Shown piece by piece: positions 5,581 through 5,850 of a stretch of 5,850 bases of DNA. The translations under genes were made by a program, and so were the position numbers. Under the pieces are notes generated by a model. The model saw only the letters and a list, made by a program, of their open reading frames with translations. It ran no database searches and was not told where the DNA came from. Position 1 is the first letter of the stretch; every line of letters begins with the position of its first letter. Source of the DNA: Flavobacteriales bacterium (GTDB lineage Bacteria; Bacteroidota; Bacteroidia; Flavobacteriales; Flavobacteriaceae); contig JALVDN010000021.1 in the NCBI GenBank assembly GCA_027008965.1, positions 1-5,850 of the forward strand, written 5' to 3'.

Positions 5581-5738
5581 GCGCCGGCGGGCGCAGTGGT
5601 ATCCTTTTGAAGGCGAAGCCTAGCGGATGTTTGGCCGAGGAGGCTCGCCGGCGAAGGCCGGGAGACCCCGCAGGCCAATATTACATCCGCAGGCTGAGCC
5701 GAAAAAGATTTAAACGAAGCACGCCATAAGGCGCCCAA
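5581..5738 (+). repeat. Structured dispersed repeat, copy 2
   Basis: Opens with a hairpin GCGCC-GGCG-GGCGC (5581-5594), then TATCCTTTTGAAG as in copy 1. The stem is the most perfect of the three: AGCCT (5617-5621) with AGGCT (5691-5695), GCGGATGT (5623-5630) with ACATCCGC (5683-5690), and TTGGCC (5631-5636) with GGCCAA (5673-5678), with bulge TATT (5679-5682) on the 3' side. The conserved blocks are GAGGAGGCTC (5637-5646) and GAGACCCCGCA (5662-5672). The apical 15 nt form CCGGC-GAAG-GCCGG (5648-5661). The 3' tail GCCGAAAAAGATTTAAACG runs to AGGCGCCC (5729-5736) with the same CGCC/GGCG mini-hairpin as copy 1. It abuts the REP array directly. A 74-codon reverse ORF across it reflects the repeat composition and is not called. 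Confidence 0.8.
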
Positions 5739-5808
5739 ATGATAGAAAAATTCATTCCAAACGGTTTTCATTCCATTTATCCGAGCATGGAAACCCGAAT
5801 TTTTCGCT

Positions 5809-5816
5809 TAAATTTG
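5809..5816 (+). promoter_or_regulatory. Possible -7 promoter box of a gene starting at the window edge
   Basis: TAAATTTG matches the Bacteroidota -7 consensus TAnnTTTG exactly and is followed 28 bases later by an ATG at 5845 with AAA as second codon. That would fit a rightward gene with a leader of about 20 bases. No TTTG is found at the expected distance upstream, and only two codons lie inside the window, so both promoter and gene are tentative. The stretch 5739-5808 holds nothing else I can identify. Confidence 0.3.
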
Positions 5817-5850
5817 TGAAACCATATCAAAACTCATCCTATCCATGAAA

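Noticed and set aside
5547..5771. 74-codon reverse ORF across the half REP unit and structured repeat copy 2
   Set aside because: It lies almost wholly inside repeat sequence, and its residues (LLGQTSARLRL) come from the complement of the conserved repeat blocks.

Overview
The window looks like a stretch of a Bacteroidota chromosome, most likely Flavobacteriia or a close relative. The reasons are AT-rich genes with A-rich rather than strong Shine-Dalgarno leaders, promoter-like sequences close to the Bacteroidota consensus (TTTG, then TAnnTTTG), an MCE (MlaD-type) protein next to a pair of respiratory Fe-S proteins, and intergenic palindromic repeats of a style I associate with flavobacterial genomes. 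No database search was possible, so the taxonomy is an inference.

Layout. Positions 1-147 hold one copy of a GC-rich structured repeat (copy 1, + strand, possibly cut by the window edge). A doubtful 62-codon ORF follows on the + strand (171-359). From 4679 down to 356 runs a tightly packed minus-strand operon of six genes. In order of transcription these are an MCE/MlaD-family envelope protein; a membrane-anchored di-[4Fe-4S] protein; a small HAD-superfamily hydrolase; a two-domain CCG (cysteine-rich) Fe-S protein; a 94-residue membrane protein of unknown function; and the methionine sulfoxide reductase MsrA. Successive genes are separated by 4 bp or overlap by 4-14 bp, so translational coupling is likely. 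A plausible promoter lies at 4701-4730.

Upstream of the operon, 4680-5844 (about 1.16 kb) holds no credible gene and is built largely of repeats. These are a second copy of the structured repeat on the minus strand (copy 3, 4792-4990), a 164-bp MITE-like inverted-repeat unit overlapping it (4977-5140), a 5' fragment related to the same family (5160-5210), a tandem array of REP-like palindromes with a 143-bp period (5252-5580), and another structured repeat on the + strand (copy 2, 5581-5738). A TAAATTTG -10-like box (5809-5816) and an ATG at 5845 suggest that a rightward gene begins at the window edge.

How the genes work together. The di-[4Fe-4S]/cytochrome-b-like protein and the CCG protein are probably two halves of one quinone-linked electron-transfer complex of the HdrDE or ETF:menaquinone-oxidoreductase type. 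The MCE protein probably handles lipid transport at the envelope and MsrA repairs oxidised methionine. No pathway linking all six genes is evident.

The most interesting observation is non-coding. The three structured-repeat copies keep the same architecture: an 8-bp helix, a 3-4-nt bulge always on the 3' side, a 6-bp helix, conserved GAGGAGGCTC and GAGACCCCGCA blocks, and a 14-15-nt apical segment. The helix sequences are completely different but compensatory. This indicates selection on folded structure, whether RNA or single-stranded DNA.
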